64,000 nucleotides of DNA from a bacterium (GTDB taxonomy: Bacteria; Myxococcota_A; Polyangia; Nannocystales; Nannocystaceae). Each line of letters starts with the position of its first letter. Position 1 is the first letter of the stretch. A program made the translations under genes and the position numbers. Positions 39,696-48,476 of the stretch are shown one piece after another. The notes under the pieces are model-generated. The model saw only the letters and a program-made list of their open reading frames with translations. It was not told the origin of the DNA and did no database searches. The stretch spans positions 1-64,000 of the forward strand of contig JANSYI010000014.1 of the NCBI GenBank assembly GCA_024742475.1, given 5' to 3'.

Positions 39696-41042
39696 TCACC
39701 GTGAGGAGACGATCCGCGTGGCCGGCTCGGAAAGGTGTGCCACCGACCCGCGCCGCTCGAAGATGGCGGCCTCGTAGTCCCCGACCCGAGAACCATCGCT
39801 GCGCTGCAACAGGTAGTCGCACACGCTCTCGATCGGCGCCCTCACGCGCTGACCCAACGACAGCTCAAGAATGTCGCGCGGCTGGTTTTGCAGAATGCCG
39901 ACCACGGACTGCCCGTCCCACCCCGTGACGTCGACCCACATCGACTCGACGCCCTGTGGCGACGGAAACTCCACCTTGACGAGCAACAGGTCTCCGGGGA
40001 CGGTGCTGCCGGCCGCGAACTCGGGCAGAATCTCAACGACCTCCTTGCGGGCACGTGCGGCAGAGCGAAGCAGCTCTGGGTCGGTGAGCGAGTGGAGGTA
40101 GGTCGTGTCGTCGTTGGCACGACCGAGAACATCGTCGAGAACGCGATGCTGACGAGCGAACGAGCCTCCGGAGCCGGGGAAGAAGAGCTCGACCAGTCGA
40201 CCCTCCGCGCCGTCGCCAGACCTTGCCGTCGGCTGCATCAGGGTTGCAACGCGACCTCCACCGAGGGGCACGACTCCGGGTTCGGACAAGGCGGTTTCGC
40301 GATGCATCGCGACCGCCACGGCGCCGATATACGTCTTCATCCTATCGAGGACGGAGCCCGGTACCTCCTCGACGAAGATCTCCGGCAGTCCGAACTTGAC
40401 GAGCCCAGCCGTGGACAATCGCATCAGGCCTCCGGACGGGACGACGTCAATACGATAGTGCCCCGCCAAGCCTTTGCTCGGGTCGAGTGAGGTCCGAGCG
40501 GTCCACGCCGCCGAGCCGAACGCCTCACCGGTGGCGACGTCGAAGGGGACCCCTCCTGATTGTCGCGCGATCTCTCCGACGATGCGCTGTGCTTCAGCGT
40601 AGAGCTGCGCGAGCGAACCGGCCTGGGCCTCGAATTTCAGCGCTAAGAGATGCGTCGCGTCGCGGAGCTGCGCCGCTTCGTCGGCATCGAGGCCAACGCC
40701 TAGACCACCCTCGCCGAGCTGCTCGGACGACGGAGGCGGACGGTGGCGCACCGGCAGAAGCTGAACCCGCGCAGTGTCAGTGTCGGCCACTGCCTGGTGC
40801 TGTGCGAGCACACGACTCGCGACGTCTCGTAGGCGCTGCGGTTCCGAGCCGTACACCGCGAACTGGATGTGGACGGGGTCGACACGGAGATCGCCTGCAG
40901 GCCACGGGTAGCGGCGCGCTTGCGGAGGCTCCGCGGACGGGTCACTCGGCGTGGTTTCCGTCTCGACCGACAGCGGTCGTGGTGCCCGATCGTCGCAGGC
41001 CGCCAATGCGAGAAACGCAACCGCAACGACCCAGCGCGACAT
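39696..41042 (-). CDS. Lipoprotein with a C-terminal DUF2314-like domain
   Basis: A 448-residue lipoprotein read from the ATG at 41042 (signal MSRWVVAVAFLALAAC). Most of the protein, with residues about 90-320 rich in charged and small residues, is not recognised. The C-terminal part (GVESMWVDVTGWDGQSVVG, then ILQNQPRDILELSLGQRVR) resembles the DUF2314 domain, which has a strand pattern MWV-V-W-G and a following N-P motif. Function is unknown. It stands alone between proC and the Cys-rich gene. Confidence 0.7.
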   Translation of the reverse strand: MSRWVVAVAFLALAACDDRAPRPLSVETETTPSDPSAEPPQARRYPWPAGDLRVDPVHIQFAVYGSEPQRLRDVASRVLAQHQAVADTDTARVQLLPVRHRPPPSSEQLGEGGLGVGLDADEAAQLRDATHLLALKFEAQAGSLAQLYAEAQRIVGEIARQSGGVPFDVATGEAFGSAAWTARTSLDPSKGLAGHYRIDVVPSGGLMRLSTAGLVKFGLPEIFVEEVPGSVLDRMKTYIGAVAVAMHRETALSEPGVVPLGGGRVATLMQPTARSGDGAEGRLVELFFPGSGGSFARQHRVLDDVLGRANDDTTYLHSLTDPELLRSAARARKEVVEILPEFAAGSTVPGDLLLVKVEFPSPQGVESMWVDVTGWDGQSVVGILQNQPRDILELSLGQRVRAPIESVCDYLLQRSDGSRVGDYEAAIFERRGSVAHLSEPATRIVSSR

Positions 41043-41131
41043 GACGATCTGGGTAGCAAGGAGCGGTTGGCCGTCGCAATCCGCAGAACTACGTAGTCGG
41101 GCGGAGACAGGTCGAGCCTCGGCCGAACCAC

Positions 41132-42226
41132 TCACTCTCGTCGGGGACGCTTCGCGCGGCGAATGCTGCCGGTCGACTCGGGGTCCGAGGGCGGCGCTGG
41201 TGGGCTGGGCACGCGGCCCATGAACGACGGTGGCGGCTCGCTTCGCGTCTCGGCTTTGGGTGCCGGAGGTGGCTCGGGGGGACTCGCTGGCTCAGCGGGC
41301 GCGACCAAGCGGTCGAACCGGCCGGGCCTCGGCTTCGGCGGTGGCGGTGGCGGTGGAGGCTGCGCTTCCTGCCGCGCTTCGGGCTTGGGCGCGGGCGGAC
41401 GAGGCGGCGGCAGCTCGTCGGGCTCGAACAGGTCCTCCCACGGACCGGTGCCTCGCGCGTCGCGGTCCATCGAGCGCGCGGTTCGAGCGTCGGTCGGAGG
41501 CCACGAGCCGGTGGGCGAGGCGACGTCGGGCAAGCGCGACGTCCGGTCGGTGTAGGGATCGACGCGACGTGGTGCGCCCTGCTCGGCGACGTCGGTGTCG
41601 GGGTCGGGCCCGAGCGTGGTCTCGGGGCTCGCCGGCTCGGCGACAGGGTCCGCGGCTCGGAGGGCGGGGGGTTCGGGCTCCGGCTCGGGTTCGGGCTCCG
41701 GCTCCGGCTCCGGCTCTTCGTAGTCCTCCTCCTCCTCCTCCTCCTCGGCCTCCTCCTCAGCCCACGGCGGCATCCAGCCCTCGGTGAGCTTCACGTCGAG
41801 CAGCTTGCGGAGCTCGGCGACCTTCTTGAAGTACGCGCTGCGCTTGTAGGGCTGGTTGAGGATGTGAAACTCCGCGCCGCTGAGGCCGACGCAGGCAAAA
41901 CACTGCACGCAGCCGTCGCAGTCGAGGCACAAGGTGAGGTAGGAGCTCTTCTCGCAGTAGGCCGAGAGGCTGCTCTGGCTGCAGTCGGCGCACGCGATGC
42001 ACTCCCGGCTCTGGGTGCAGTCCGCACAGTCGCTGCAGGCGTCGCAGTAGGTGCAGTTGGAGCAGCGCTCGCACGCGGTGCAAAAGCGGCACGCGACGCA
42101 GTCCACGCAGTCCGTGCAGCGGAAGTTCTCGGGATCCTCCGCTTCGGGGTCGTCCTCACGGGCGTCCTCGTGTTCTGCGACGAGGCGCGAGAAGGCGGCC
42201 AGGATGTCCTCGAGCTCGGACGACAC
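41132..42226 (-). CDS. Protein with a strict Cys-x-x repeat and a long Pro/Glu-rich tail
   Basis: A 364-residue protein read from a GTG at 42226 (a GTG at 42247 is an alternative), with no signal peptide. Residues 37-70 place a cysteine at every third position twelve times in a row; nine more follow up to residue 112, 21 in all, coded at 41891-42118. Residues about 120-145 are a soluble helix (FKKVAELRKLLDVKLTEG). Residues 155-364 are low-complexity Glu, Pro and Pro-Glu repeats ending basic. Strict period-3 cysteines could line one face of a helix or solenoid and bind metals. No function is known to me. Confidence 0.75.
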   Translation of the reverse strand: MSSELEDILAAFSRLVAEHEDAREDDPEAEDPENFRCTDCVDCVACRFCTACERCSNCTYCDACSDCADCTQSRECIACADCSQSSLSAYCEKSSYLTLCLDCDGCVQCFACVGLSGAEFHILNQPYKRSAYFKKVAELRKLLDVKLTEGWMPPWAEEEAEEEEEEEDYEEPEPEPEPEPEPEPEPPALRAADPVAEPASPETTLGPDPDTDVAEQGAPRRVDPYTDRTSRLPDVASPTGSWPPTDARTARSMDRDARGTGPWEDLFEPDELPPPRPPAPKPEARQEAQPPPPPPPPKPRPGRFDRLVAPAEPASPPEPPPAPKAETRSEPPPSFMGRVPSPPAPPSDPESTGSIRRAKRPRRE

Positions 42227-42343
42227 GGTCTGCGGCCAGCTTGGCACGAAATCCAGGGCTTGGGCGAGCGTTGCGGGCGCTCGTGCCGTATCGGACCCAG
42301 CCCACACGACACACCTGTCCGGGTGGTGTATGGTCCCGGCGCT

Positions 42344-42868
42344 TTGACGCGCGCCCTTCTCGCAGTGGCCTTCGTGGCCTTTTCGACCCTCGGACTCGCC
42401 TGCCGCGCCGAGATCGGCGACCCGTGCCGTCGCAGCACCGACTGCTCGCTCCAGGGCGAGCGCACCTGCGACCTGTCCAACCAGAGCAGGGTCGGCCGGG
42501 GCGAGTGCACCATCGAAGGCTGCGCGCGCAACTCGTGCCCCGACGAGGCCGCGTGCGTGAAGACCTACGGCACCGACTTCCTCAGCGTCGCCTGCGACCC
42601 CGAGCGCGAAGACAAGGCGTCCCTCGCCGCCGACGGCACCGTCCTGCCCCCGCTCGACGCCTGCCTCCCCCACGAGGTCTGCCTCGGCGAGGGCCTGTGC
42701 GCCGACGAAGTCTCGGCCCGCACCTCCTGTCGCCGCGCCTGCAAGAGCGACGATGACTGCCGCGGCGGCTACACCTGCCGGCTCACCGGGTCGGGCGGCG
42801 TCTATCAGACGCCCGACGCCAACGACCCGGACAACCTGCGCCAGGTCAAGATCTGCCAGCCGCTCTGA
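42344..42868 (+). CDS. Cys-rich lipoprotein
   Basis: A 174-residue protein. The signal peptide (TRALLAVAFVAFSTLGLAC) gives a lipobox at its end. The start is uncertain: TTG at 42344, or GTG at 42323/42326. The mature part is Cys-rich in pairs (DPCRRSTDCSLQGERTCD, GCARNSCPDEAACVK, CLPHEVCLGEGLC, SCRRACKSDDDCRGGYTC), a knottin-like pattern common in myxobacterial surface lipoproteins. It is divergent from the Cys-x-x gene. No family is recognised. Confidence 0.75.
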   Translation: MTRALLAVAFVAFSTLGLACRAEIGDPCRRSTDCSLQGERTCDLSNQSRVGRGECTIEGCARNSCPDEAACVKTYGTDFLSVACDPEREDKASLAADGTVLPPLDACLPHEVCLGEGLCADEVSARTSCRRACKSDDDCRGGYTCRLTGSGGVYQTPDANDPDNLRQVKICQPL

Positions 42869-43538
42869 GTGGGACCACGTACGCGAAGCCCTCGCGGGTT
42901 CCGCCTCGTTTCTTCACATCGACGTCCCCAGCACGGGGGTCGAAAAGGAACTCGAAGACTTCCCCACGATCGGACTGGCGAGGTACGGATCGACGGGCCA
43001 AGCGCAACTCCTCGCGAACTACGGCGCATGCACTCGCGACCGACTCGAGTGGGCCCTCGATCCCCAGACGTCGTGCGGAGGCGGATGCGCTGATCCGCGG
43101 AGCGGACCTCCGATCGCCTGGTCACCACAAGGTCCCGGAACGCCCGATCCCTGCTGTGGGCTCAACGCCTGCGCGTCCGAGCCAACCGGAGGAAGTACGG
43201 GCGAAGGCTCGACGACGTCAGGCTGGACGCCCGAGAGCAGCGGCGGCGACACGCACGCGTCATCGGGAGACCCGGTACCGCCAGCCCCCGATCCCGCGAG
43301 TACCTCCAGCGCGGACGACACGGGCGTCGATGCACCGCAGGAGAGCGCCTCCGCTGGCTCGAGCGCCTCCGATGCTCAGAGCACTGGCGAAGGCGAGGAG
43401 CCGGACGCCGTCTCGACGACCGATGGCTGCGGCTGCGCATCCGGCGACCCGCCGGTCTCGGCTCCCCTTTTGCTCATCGGTCTGCTCGGCCTACGACGTA
43501 GGACACGGACATCGACCGTGGGTCGCCGTCGACGCTGA
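42869..43538 (+). pseudogene. 5'-truncated gene with a MYXO-CTERM-like end
   Basis: An open frame runs from just after the previous stop to 43538 but contains no ATG, GTG or TTG codon in frame over its first 160 residues, so the 5' part appears lost. The tail has a Ser/Thr/Glu-rich spacer and ends GCGCASGDPPVSAP, a leucine-rich segment and then RRRTRTS. This is the Gly-Cys, hydrophobic helix, Arg cluster pattern of MYXO-CTERM sorting signals. The body (residues about 20-110, including GACTRDRLEWALDPQTSCGG) is not recognised. The gap 43539-43648 to the next gene is short. Confidence 0.55.
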
Positions 43539-43648
43539 TCTGGCCCGGCCGCTGGCCCACAGGTGGGCCACGTGTCGACGGGCCTCGTCGCAACCTCGCG
43601 AGATCACGAGAGCGCGGCGCGGATCGCCCTCTGCACAACCGACCAAGC

Positions 43649-43987
43649 ATGAAGGCAACCCTCGCGTCCCTCTGCTTCGGTCTGCTGTGCACCCTTCCCG
43701 TGCTCGGTCACGCCGCGACACCTCGGCCGTCGGTGTTGGCCGCCTCGCCCGTGCTCGAAGGCAAGGTCAACCTCAACACCGCCACCCGCGACCAGCTCAT
43801 GTTGCTCCCGGGCGTCGGGCCTGCCACGGCGGACAAGCTCCTGGCCTACCGTGCGCAGCGCCGCTTCCACCGCGTCACGCACATCATGCGGGTCAAAGGC
43901 GTCGGCAAGAAGACCTACGCCAAGCTGCGGCCGTTCCTCGCCGTCGACGGCGAGACGACCTTGCACGCCGTCTCCCCTGCGTCATGA
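43649..43987 (+). CDS. ComEA-like helix-hairpin-helix protein
   Basis: A 112-residue secreted or membrane-bound protein with an N-terminal signal peptide (MKATLASLCFGLLCTLPVLG). The mature part is a tandem helix-hairpin-helix DNA-binding domain: VNLNTATRDQLMLLPGVGPA and IMRVKGVGKKTYAKLRPFL. ComEA proteins bind incoming DNA in the periplasm during transformation. Nothing else in the window belongs to a competence system. Confidence 0.88.
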   Translation: MKATLASLCFGLLCTLPVLGHAATPRPSVLAASPVLEGKVNLNTATRDQLMLLPGVGPATADKLLAYRAQRRFHRVTHIMRVKGVGKKTYAKLRPFLAVDGETTLHAVSPAS

Positions 43988-44063
43988 TCTGAAGGCCGTG
44001 GCGCGACGATGGCGGTGTGGTGCCGCTTCGTGCGCGTCACGGTCTAACCCTGTTGGTCGGGGC

Positions 44064-44495
44064 TCAGGTCGGGGGCTCGGTCAGCCACGCCACTTTGCTC
44101 TCGATCTGGAGCTCTTTGGCCATACCGAGCGCGAGCTCGCGCGCCTTGGGTGTCTGCTCGGGACACTTCTTCTCGAAGGCCTCGAAGACGTTCTCGGACA
44201 CGTCCGAGAGCTTGTTGAAGCCGTCGTCGAAGCCGTCTTTGCCGATGGCATCGCCGACCTTCTCGCCCACCTCGAGCCGCTTCTGCCTGTACTCGTCCTT
44301 CTGAACGAGGTCCTCGAAGATTGCGATTCGTTCCTCGCACGGCGAGCTCACCGTATCGAGGCCGATCGCGGTCATCGGCGCGGTGAACTGCGCCGCAGCG
44401 TCGAACCCGAGGTCCTCCGGGCTCTTGCAGCCCACCACCTGTGCCAAAGCGAGCAGCCCGAAGGCCCAACCCATGCGTCGCGCGAAGACGTTCAC
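44064..44495 (-). CDS. Small lipoprotein
   Basis: A 143-residue protein. The GTG at 44495 (MNVFARRMGWAFGLLALAQ) gives a positive n-region; the ATG at 44474 is an alternative. The lipobox is VVGC. The mature part has two lone cysteines (SSPCEERI, KKCPEQTP) and is otherwise helical and charged. It is divergent from the 44595 gene with about 100 bases between starts. No family is recognised. Confidence 0.65.
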   Translation of the reverse strand: MNVFARRMGWAFGLLALAQVVGCKSPEDLGFDAAAQFTAPMTAIGLDTVSSPCEERIAIFEDLVQKDEYRQKRLEVGEKVGDAIGKDGFDDGFNKLSDVSENVFEAFEKKCPEQTPKARELALGMAKELQIESKVAWLTEPPT

Positions 44496-44594
44496 ATACA
44501 GGCAGGACGTGTTCGTCCAGCTCAGGTTGCGCCCCACGACTGGCCATTCGGCCCACGGGCAAGGGAGAGGGGGCGCCTCTGGTACGCTCCGCGC

Positions 44595-45647
44595 GTGCAA
44601 AGCCTCCTGCGCGCAACCGCCCTCGCGACCCTCGGCGTCCTCGCGGCCTGTGGTCACAAGCCGCCCTACCGGGTGGGCGACCAGCCTGCATCCGAGGCGC
44701 TGCTCCAGCAGACCGAGCCGCAGCTGGGCGCCATCGCGGTCTCCGACGCTCAGATCACGCTCGACCGCGTCGTGCGAGCCGAGCTCCTCATGCTCGCGCA
44801 GACCGACTCCCGCTTCCGCGCCACCGTCAACAAGGCGGGCAACGAGCTGGTCACGCTCGCGTTCACCGAGGAGGGCTACGCCATGCGCTACAAGCTCGAC
44901 TCGATTCCCCCCGGGTTCTACTCGGGCCCGGCCGACCCGTGCGCGGTGCAGGCTGTGCTCGGCGTGCCGCTGTCGTACGAAGGGCTCGTCGCGCTGGTGC
45001 TCGGTGGCGCTCCCTTGGTCGAGGGGGCGAGGGTGGTCGATCAAAAGTGGGACCGCAAGCAGGGCTACGAGGTGCTCACCCTCGAGGGCGGCGGCTTCGT
45101 GCAGGAGCTTTGGTTCGCGTGGGTCGGAGGCGCGTGGGTGTTCTCGGGTGGGCAGATGTGGCAAGGCACCGCCGACGCGCGCGGCCGCTGGCTGTGGACG
45201 CTCGAGCACGACAGACACGAGCGCGTCGAGGGCTTCCTGCTTCCCGGTCGCACCAAGGTTCGGGCGCCCGGCCCCAAGCGCACCCACCTCATCGTGCTGT
45301 CTTACAAGGAGCGCGACGCCAACCCGTCCTGGGCGGCCGCGGCCAACCCGACCACAGGCGGCGACGACGGAGGCGACGACGGCGGATGGGAGTCGGGCGA
45401 CGACGGGGGCTGGGAGAACGCCGACGACGGCGGCTGGGAGAACGCCGAGGATGACGGCTGGGAAAACGAAGAGAGCGCCGAGGAGGCGCCCCCGCCCTCC
45501 GAGGAGAGCCCCGCGCCACCCTCGGGCGTGCTCGCGGCGGTCCTCCAGGCCACCTCGCCCGAGCCCGGCGTGCCCAAGGCGCCGATCCCCGTGCAGTTCC
45601 AGGTCACCTCCGAGGGCCTGACCAACCGCGGCGACCTGTGCCGCTGA
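44595..45647 (+). CDS. Lipoprotein with a repeated DDGGWEN acidic tail
   Basis: A 350-residue lipoprotein read from GTG at 44595 (lipobox LAAC). The first 230 residues are a beta-rich domain of unknown type (GFYSGPADPCAVQAVLGVPL, GGGFVQELWFAWVGGAW), with a shape that recalls lipid- or LPS-binding lipoproteins such as LolB or LptE. Then comes a near-exact four-fold heptad repeat DDGGWES/GDDGGWEN/ADDGGWEN/AEDDGWEN (residues about 255-290), then a Pro/Ser/Glu-rich stretch. Function is unknown. It is followed on the same strand by the 45701 gene. Confidence 0.75.
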   Translation: MQSLLRATALATLGVLAACGHKPPYRVGDQPASEALLQQTEPQLGAIAVSDAQITLDRVVRAELLMLAQTDSRFRATVNKAGNELVTLAFTEEGYAMRYKLDSIPPGFYSGPADPCAVQAVLGVPLSYEGLVALVLGGAPLVEGARVVDQKWDRKQGYEVLTLEGGGFVQELWFAWVGGAWVFSGGQMWQGTADARGRWLWTLEHDRHERVEGFLLPGRTKVRAPGPKRTHLIVLSYKERDANPSWAAAANPTTGGDDGGDDGGWESGDDGGWENADDGGWENAEDDGWENEESAEEAPPPSEESPAPPSGVLAAVLQATSPEPGVPKAPIPVQFQVTSEGLTNRGDLCR

Positions 45648-45700
45648 GGTTTTTCTCCGCGGCCTAGATCGCCTGGCGCCGCCGCACGTTGGGGCGTCGG

Positions 45701-46282
45701 GTGAAGGCGAGCGAGATTCGGATCCCCGAGCCCTGCAACGAAGACTGGGAGGGCATGACGCCCGAGCAGCGGGGGCGGTTCTGCGCGGCTTGCCAGAAGA
45801 CCGTGCACGACCTCTCGGCGATGACCGAGCGCGACGCGAAGGTCCTCCTGGCCACCGATGAGGACATTTGCGTGTCGTACCTGTCGGACGCGCGCGGCAC
45901 GGTTCAGTTTCGGCGTCCTCAGCTCGTTCCCGCCAACCGCCTCTTGCGTCGGGCATCCGTCGCCTCGGCCGCCGGTCTGAGCCTCGCCCTCGCAGCCTGT
46001 GCACCCCACGGCGAAGGCCCAAAGATCGAGGACAGCGTCGAGTCCAGCCAGCCGACCTTCCTCGAGGTGCTCACCATTCCCGAAGTACAACCCTGCGAAT
46101 CCGAGCCGCCACTGACGGAGCCCGACCCCGAAGAGTTCATGCGCACCAAGGGGGACTATGCGCCTGAGCCCGAGCCCGAGCCCAGGCGGAAGGTTCGTCG
46201 GATGGGTCGAAAGAAGCCCAAGCCCCGCCGCACAGCCGGCACGCCGCTACCATGGCCAAATGACCCGCTGAGCGGTCTGTAG
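45701..46282 (+). CDS. Protein with an N-terminal CxxC domain and a membrane or lipoprotein segment
   Basis: A 193-residue protein read from a GTG at 45701. The first 60 residues (IPEPCNEDWEGMTPEQRGRF and CAACQKTVHDLSAMTERD) match a conserved head found in many bacterial proteins: Pro-Cys, a Trp, then F-C-x-x-C and a helix. A hydrophobic segment near residue 90 (SVASAAGLSLALAACAPHGE) looks like an internal anchor or lipobox. The tail is acidic then basic. Function is unknown. It converges with the following gene 7 bases away. Confidence 0.7.
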   Translation: MKASEIRIPEPCNEDWEGMTPEQRGRFCAACQKTVHDLSAMTERDAKVLLATDEDICVSYLSDARGTVQFRRPQLVPANRLLRRASVASAAGLSLALAACAPHGEGPKIEDSVESSQPTFLEVLTIPEVQPCESEPPLTEPDPEEFMRTKGDYAPEPEPEPRRKVRRMGRKKPKPRRTAGTPLPWPNDPLSGL

Positions 46283-46289
46283 CCCGAGC

Positions 46290-47069
46290 TCAGCGCCACT
46301 GGGGCACGCGGCGGTCGGTGCTGTAGACGACCTCGGCCGGACGCCACCCGCCGTTGCGCCGCATCTCGAACAGGCCGAAGCGCACGTCGAACGCCAGCTC
46401 GGCCATCAGCTGCGGCGCGAGGACGCTGGCCGTGAAGCCCCAGCGCCGAGTGCCCGCGCGAAGGTGCAGGCCGCCGCCGAGCTTCCACCGGATCGTCGAC
46501 GGGTTGACGTCGGGCTCGGGTGGGTCTTGCCCAGGGTCCTTGATGCGCGCCCGCACCACGCCGAAGTCGAACCCGCCGCTGACCCAACGGTTGCTCAGGC
46601 TCAGACTCGTCAGCAGCCAGTGATCGCGCTGGGGGAACGAGGGGGTGGTCGGGTCGCCGTCCGCCTTGGGTGGTGGGTAGAACGTCTGCTTGTAGTGCGC
46701 GCCGAACTCGACCAGGCGCAGCCGCGCGAAGGCGATCGACGCCTCGGGGCTGACCTGCGGCACCGACTGCCCCGGCAGCCAGTGCGCCTGCGCGCCGATG
46801 CCGACGTGGTCGAAGAGCCCTAGCTTCACGCGCATCGCGTACAGGTGGGGCCAACCTCCAGCCGCGCTGACCTGCAGCACGCCGTGGTCGATGAACCGCG
46901 CGCTGATCGGCACCTGCCGAGTCAGGTAGCGGCGCAACGCGGACGTCTCGGGAGGCGGCGGCCGCTCGACCACCACCTCTGCCGGCGCCAACAGCACCAT
47001 GCTGCTGATGACCGCCGCGAGCACGTGTGCATTGAATCGCTCCGGAGGTACCGGCGCAATGTTTTTCAA
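46290..47069 (-). CDS. Outer-membrane beta-barrel-type protein, hypothetical
   Basis: A 259-residue protein with a signal peptide (residues about 10-30, AHVLAAVISSMVLLAPAEVV) and a series of alternating-hydrophobic strands (RVKLGLFDHVGIGAQAHWL, SLSNRWVSGGFDFGVVRAR, KLGGGLHLRAGTRRWGFTAS) consistent with a small beta-barrel. The C-terminus ends in DRRVPQWR. A second protein of this general kind lies at 50522-51490. It is divergent from the thiolase gene. The ligand is unknown. Confidence 0.6.
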   Translation of the reverse strand: MKNIAPVPPERFNAHVLAAVISSMVLLAPAEVVVERPPPPETSALRRYLTRQVPISARFIDHGVLQVSAAGGWPHLYAMRVKLGLFDHVGIGAQAHWLPGQSVPQVSPEASIAFARLRLVEFGAHYKQTFYPPPKADGDPTTPSFPQRDHWLLTSLSLSNRWVSGGFDFGVVRARIKDPGQDPPEPDVNPSTIRWKLGGGLHLRAGTRRWGFTASVLAPQLMAELAFDVRFGLFEMRRNGGWRPAEVVYSTDRRVPQWR

Positions 47070-47159
47070 TCACCGGCGCCGAAAAATCGTGAGCAAAATC
47101 CACGAGCTGGGTCGCTTCGGGTCGTCCGATCGAGGGGTCGCGTGTCCTAGAGTGCGTTC

Positions 47160-48353
47160 ATGCCAGCGAAGCCGCTCAACAAAGAGATCTACATCGTCGC
47201 CGCCAAGCGCACGCCGTTCGGCACCTTCGGTGGCAAGCTCAAGGACATCAGCGCCATCGATCTCGGCGTCGTCGCGGCCAAGGCTGCGCTCGAAGACGGC
47301 AAGGTCGACCCGAGCGCCGTCGACCACGTGGTCGTCGGCAACGTCGCGCAGACCTCCGCCGACGCCATCTACATGGCGCGCCACATCGGCCTCAAGGCGG
47401 GCATCCCCATCGAGACCCCCGCGCTCACCGTCAACCGCTTGTGCGGATCCGGCTTCCAGTCGGTCGTCAACGGCGCCCAGCAGATCCTGCTCGGCGACGC
47501 CGACATCGTGGTCGCCGGCGGCACCGAGAACATGAGCCAGGCGCCCTTCTCCGCGCGCGGCATCCGCTTCGGCATCCGCCTGGGCAAGGCGCCCGAGCTC
47601 GAGGACACCCTTTGGAGCTCGCTGTCCGATCCATACGCCGGATGTGCGATGGGCCAGACCGCCGAGAACCTCGCCAAGAAGTACGACATCACCCGCGAGC
47701 AGGCCGACGAGTACGGCCTGCGCAGCCAGCAAGCCTGGGCCAACGCGCAAGAGAACGGTTACTTCAAGGCCGAGCTCGCGCCCGTCGAGCTGAAGTCGCG
47801 CAAGGGCACGACCATGTTCGAGGTCGACGAGCACCCCCGCCCCGACGCCAACCTCGAGAGCATGGCCAAGCTGCGCCCCAACTTTGGTGGCGTGGTCACG
47901 GCGGCCAACGCCTCGGGCATCGGCGACGGCGCAGGCGCGCTCATCCTCGCCAGCGCCGACGCGGTCAAGAAGCACAACCTCACCCCGCTCGCCCGCCTCG
48001 TCCAGTGGGGCATCACCGGGGTCGAGCCCACCATCATGGGCATCGGCCCCGTCTCGGCGATCAAGGCCGGCCTCGACCGCTCGGGCCTCACCCTGGCCGA
48101 CATGGACCTCATCGAGATCAACGAAGCCTTCGCGCCCCAGTATCTCGCCTGCGAGAAGGAGCTCGAGCTCGACCGCAGCAAGGTCAACGTCAACGGCGGC
48201 GCCATCTCCATGGCCCACCCGCTCGCAGCCTCGGGCGCCCGCATCACCACGCACCTCGTCCACGAGCTGCGGCGCCGCGACGGCAAGTACGCCGTCGGCT
48301 CGGCCTGCATCGGCGGCGGCCAGGGCATCGCGCTGGTGCTCGAGAAGGCGTAG
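47160..48353 (+). CDS. Acetyl-CoA C-acetyltransferase / thiolase
   Basis: A 397-residue enzyme starting MPAKPLNKEIYIVAAKRT. The acylated active-site cysteine is C95 in NRLCGSGFQ. The second motif is NVNGGAISMAHPLAASGAR with the catalytic His, and the third is GSACIGGGQGIALVLE with the second Cys near the C-terminus. All three thiolase signatures are intact, so it should condense or cleave acetyl-CoA/acyl-CoA units (beta-oxidation or acetoacetyl-CoA synthesis). It stands alone and is followed by a strong terminator. Its start is 90 bases from the divergent barrel-protein gene. Confidence 0.95.
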   Translation: MPAKPLNKEIYIVAAKRTPFGTFGGKLKDISAIDLGVVAAKAALEDGKVDPSAVDHVVVGNVAQTSADAIYMARHIGLKAGIPIETPALTVNRLCGSGFQSVVNGAQQILLGDADIVVAGGTENMSQAPFSARGIRFGIRLGKAPELEDTLWSSLSDPYAGCAMGQTAENLAKKYDITREQADEYGLRSQQAWANAQENGYFKAELAPVELKSRKGTTMFEVDEHPRPDANLESMAKLRPNFGGVVTAANASGIGDGAGALILASADAVKKHNLTPLARLVQWGITGVEPTIMGIGPVSAIKAGLDRSGLTLADMDLIEINEAFAPQYLACEKELELDRSKVNVNGGAISMAHPLAASGARITTHLVHELRRRDGKYAVGSACIGGGQGIALVLEKA

Positions 48354-48372
48354 CGCTGCAACGAGGCGCAAG

Positions 48373-48405
48373 AGAGGCGGCCTGGGACTCCCGGCCGCCT
48401 CTTTT
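48373..48405 (+). terminator. Rho-independent terminator after the thiolase gene
   Basis: AGAGGCGGCC (48373-48382) pairs perfectly with GGCCGCCTCT (48393-48402) around a 10-base loop that can itself pair (GGGA with TCCC), followed by TTTTCGTT. This is a classic intrinsic terminator, 20 bases past the thiolase stop. Confidence 0.9.
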
Positions 48406-48476
48406 CGTTGTGGGGCTCGCGTCCACCGTCTCTTGGGATACCTGTCCCTGCGCCTCCCCGGCTTCGGCACATCGCG

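Noticed and set aside
41690..41760. A GGCTCC/CTCCTC simple repeat that could be a microsatellite or array
   Set aside because: It is explained by the Pro-Glu and poly-Glu coding repeats of the Cys-x-x protein and keeps its reading frame.
45648..45700. GCCGC...GCGGC around a T-run after the DDGGWEN gene, as a terminator
   Set aside because: The T-run lies in the loop rather than after the stem, which does not fit an intrinsic terminator.
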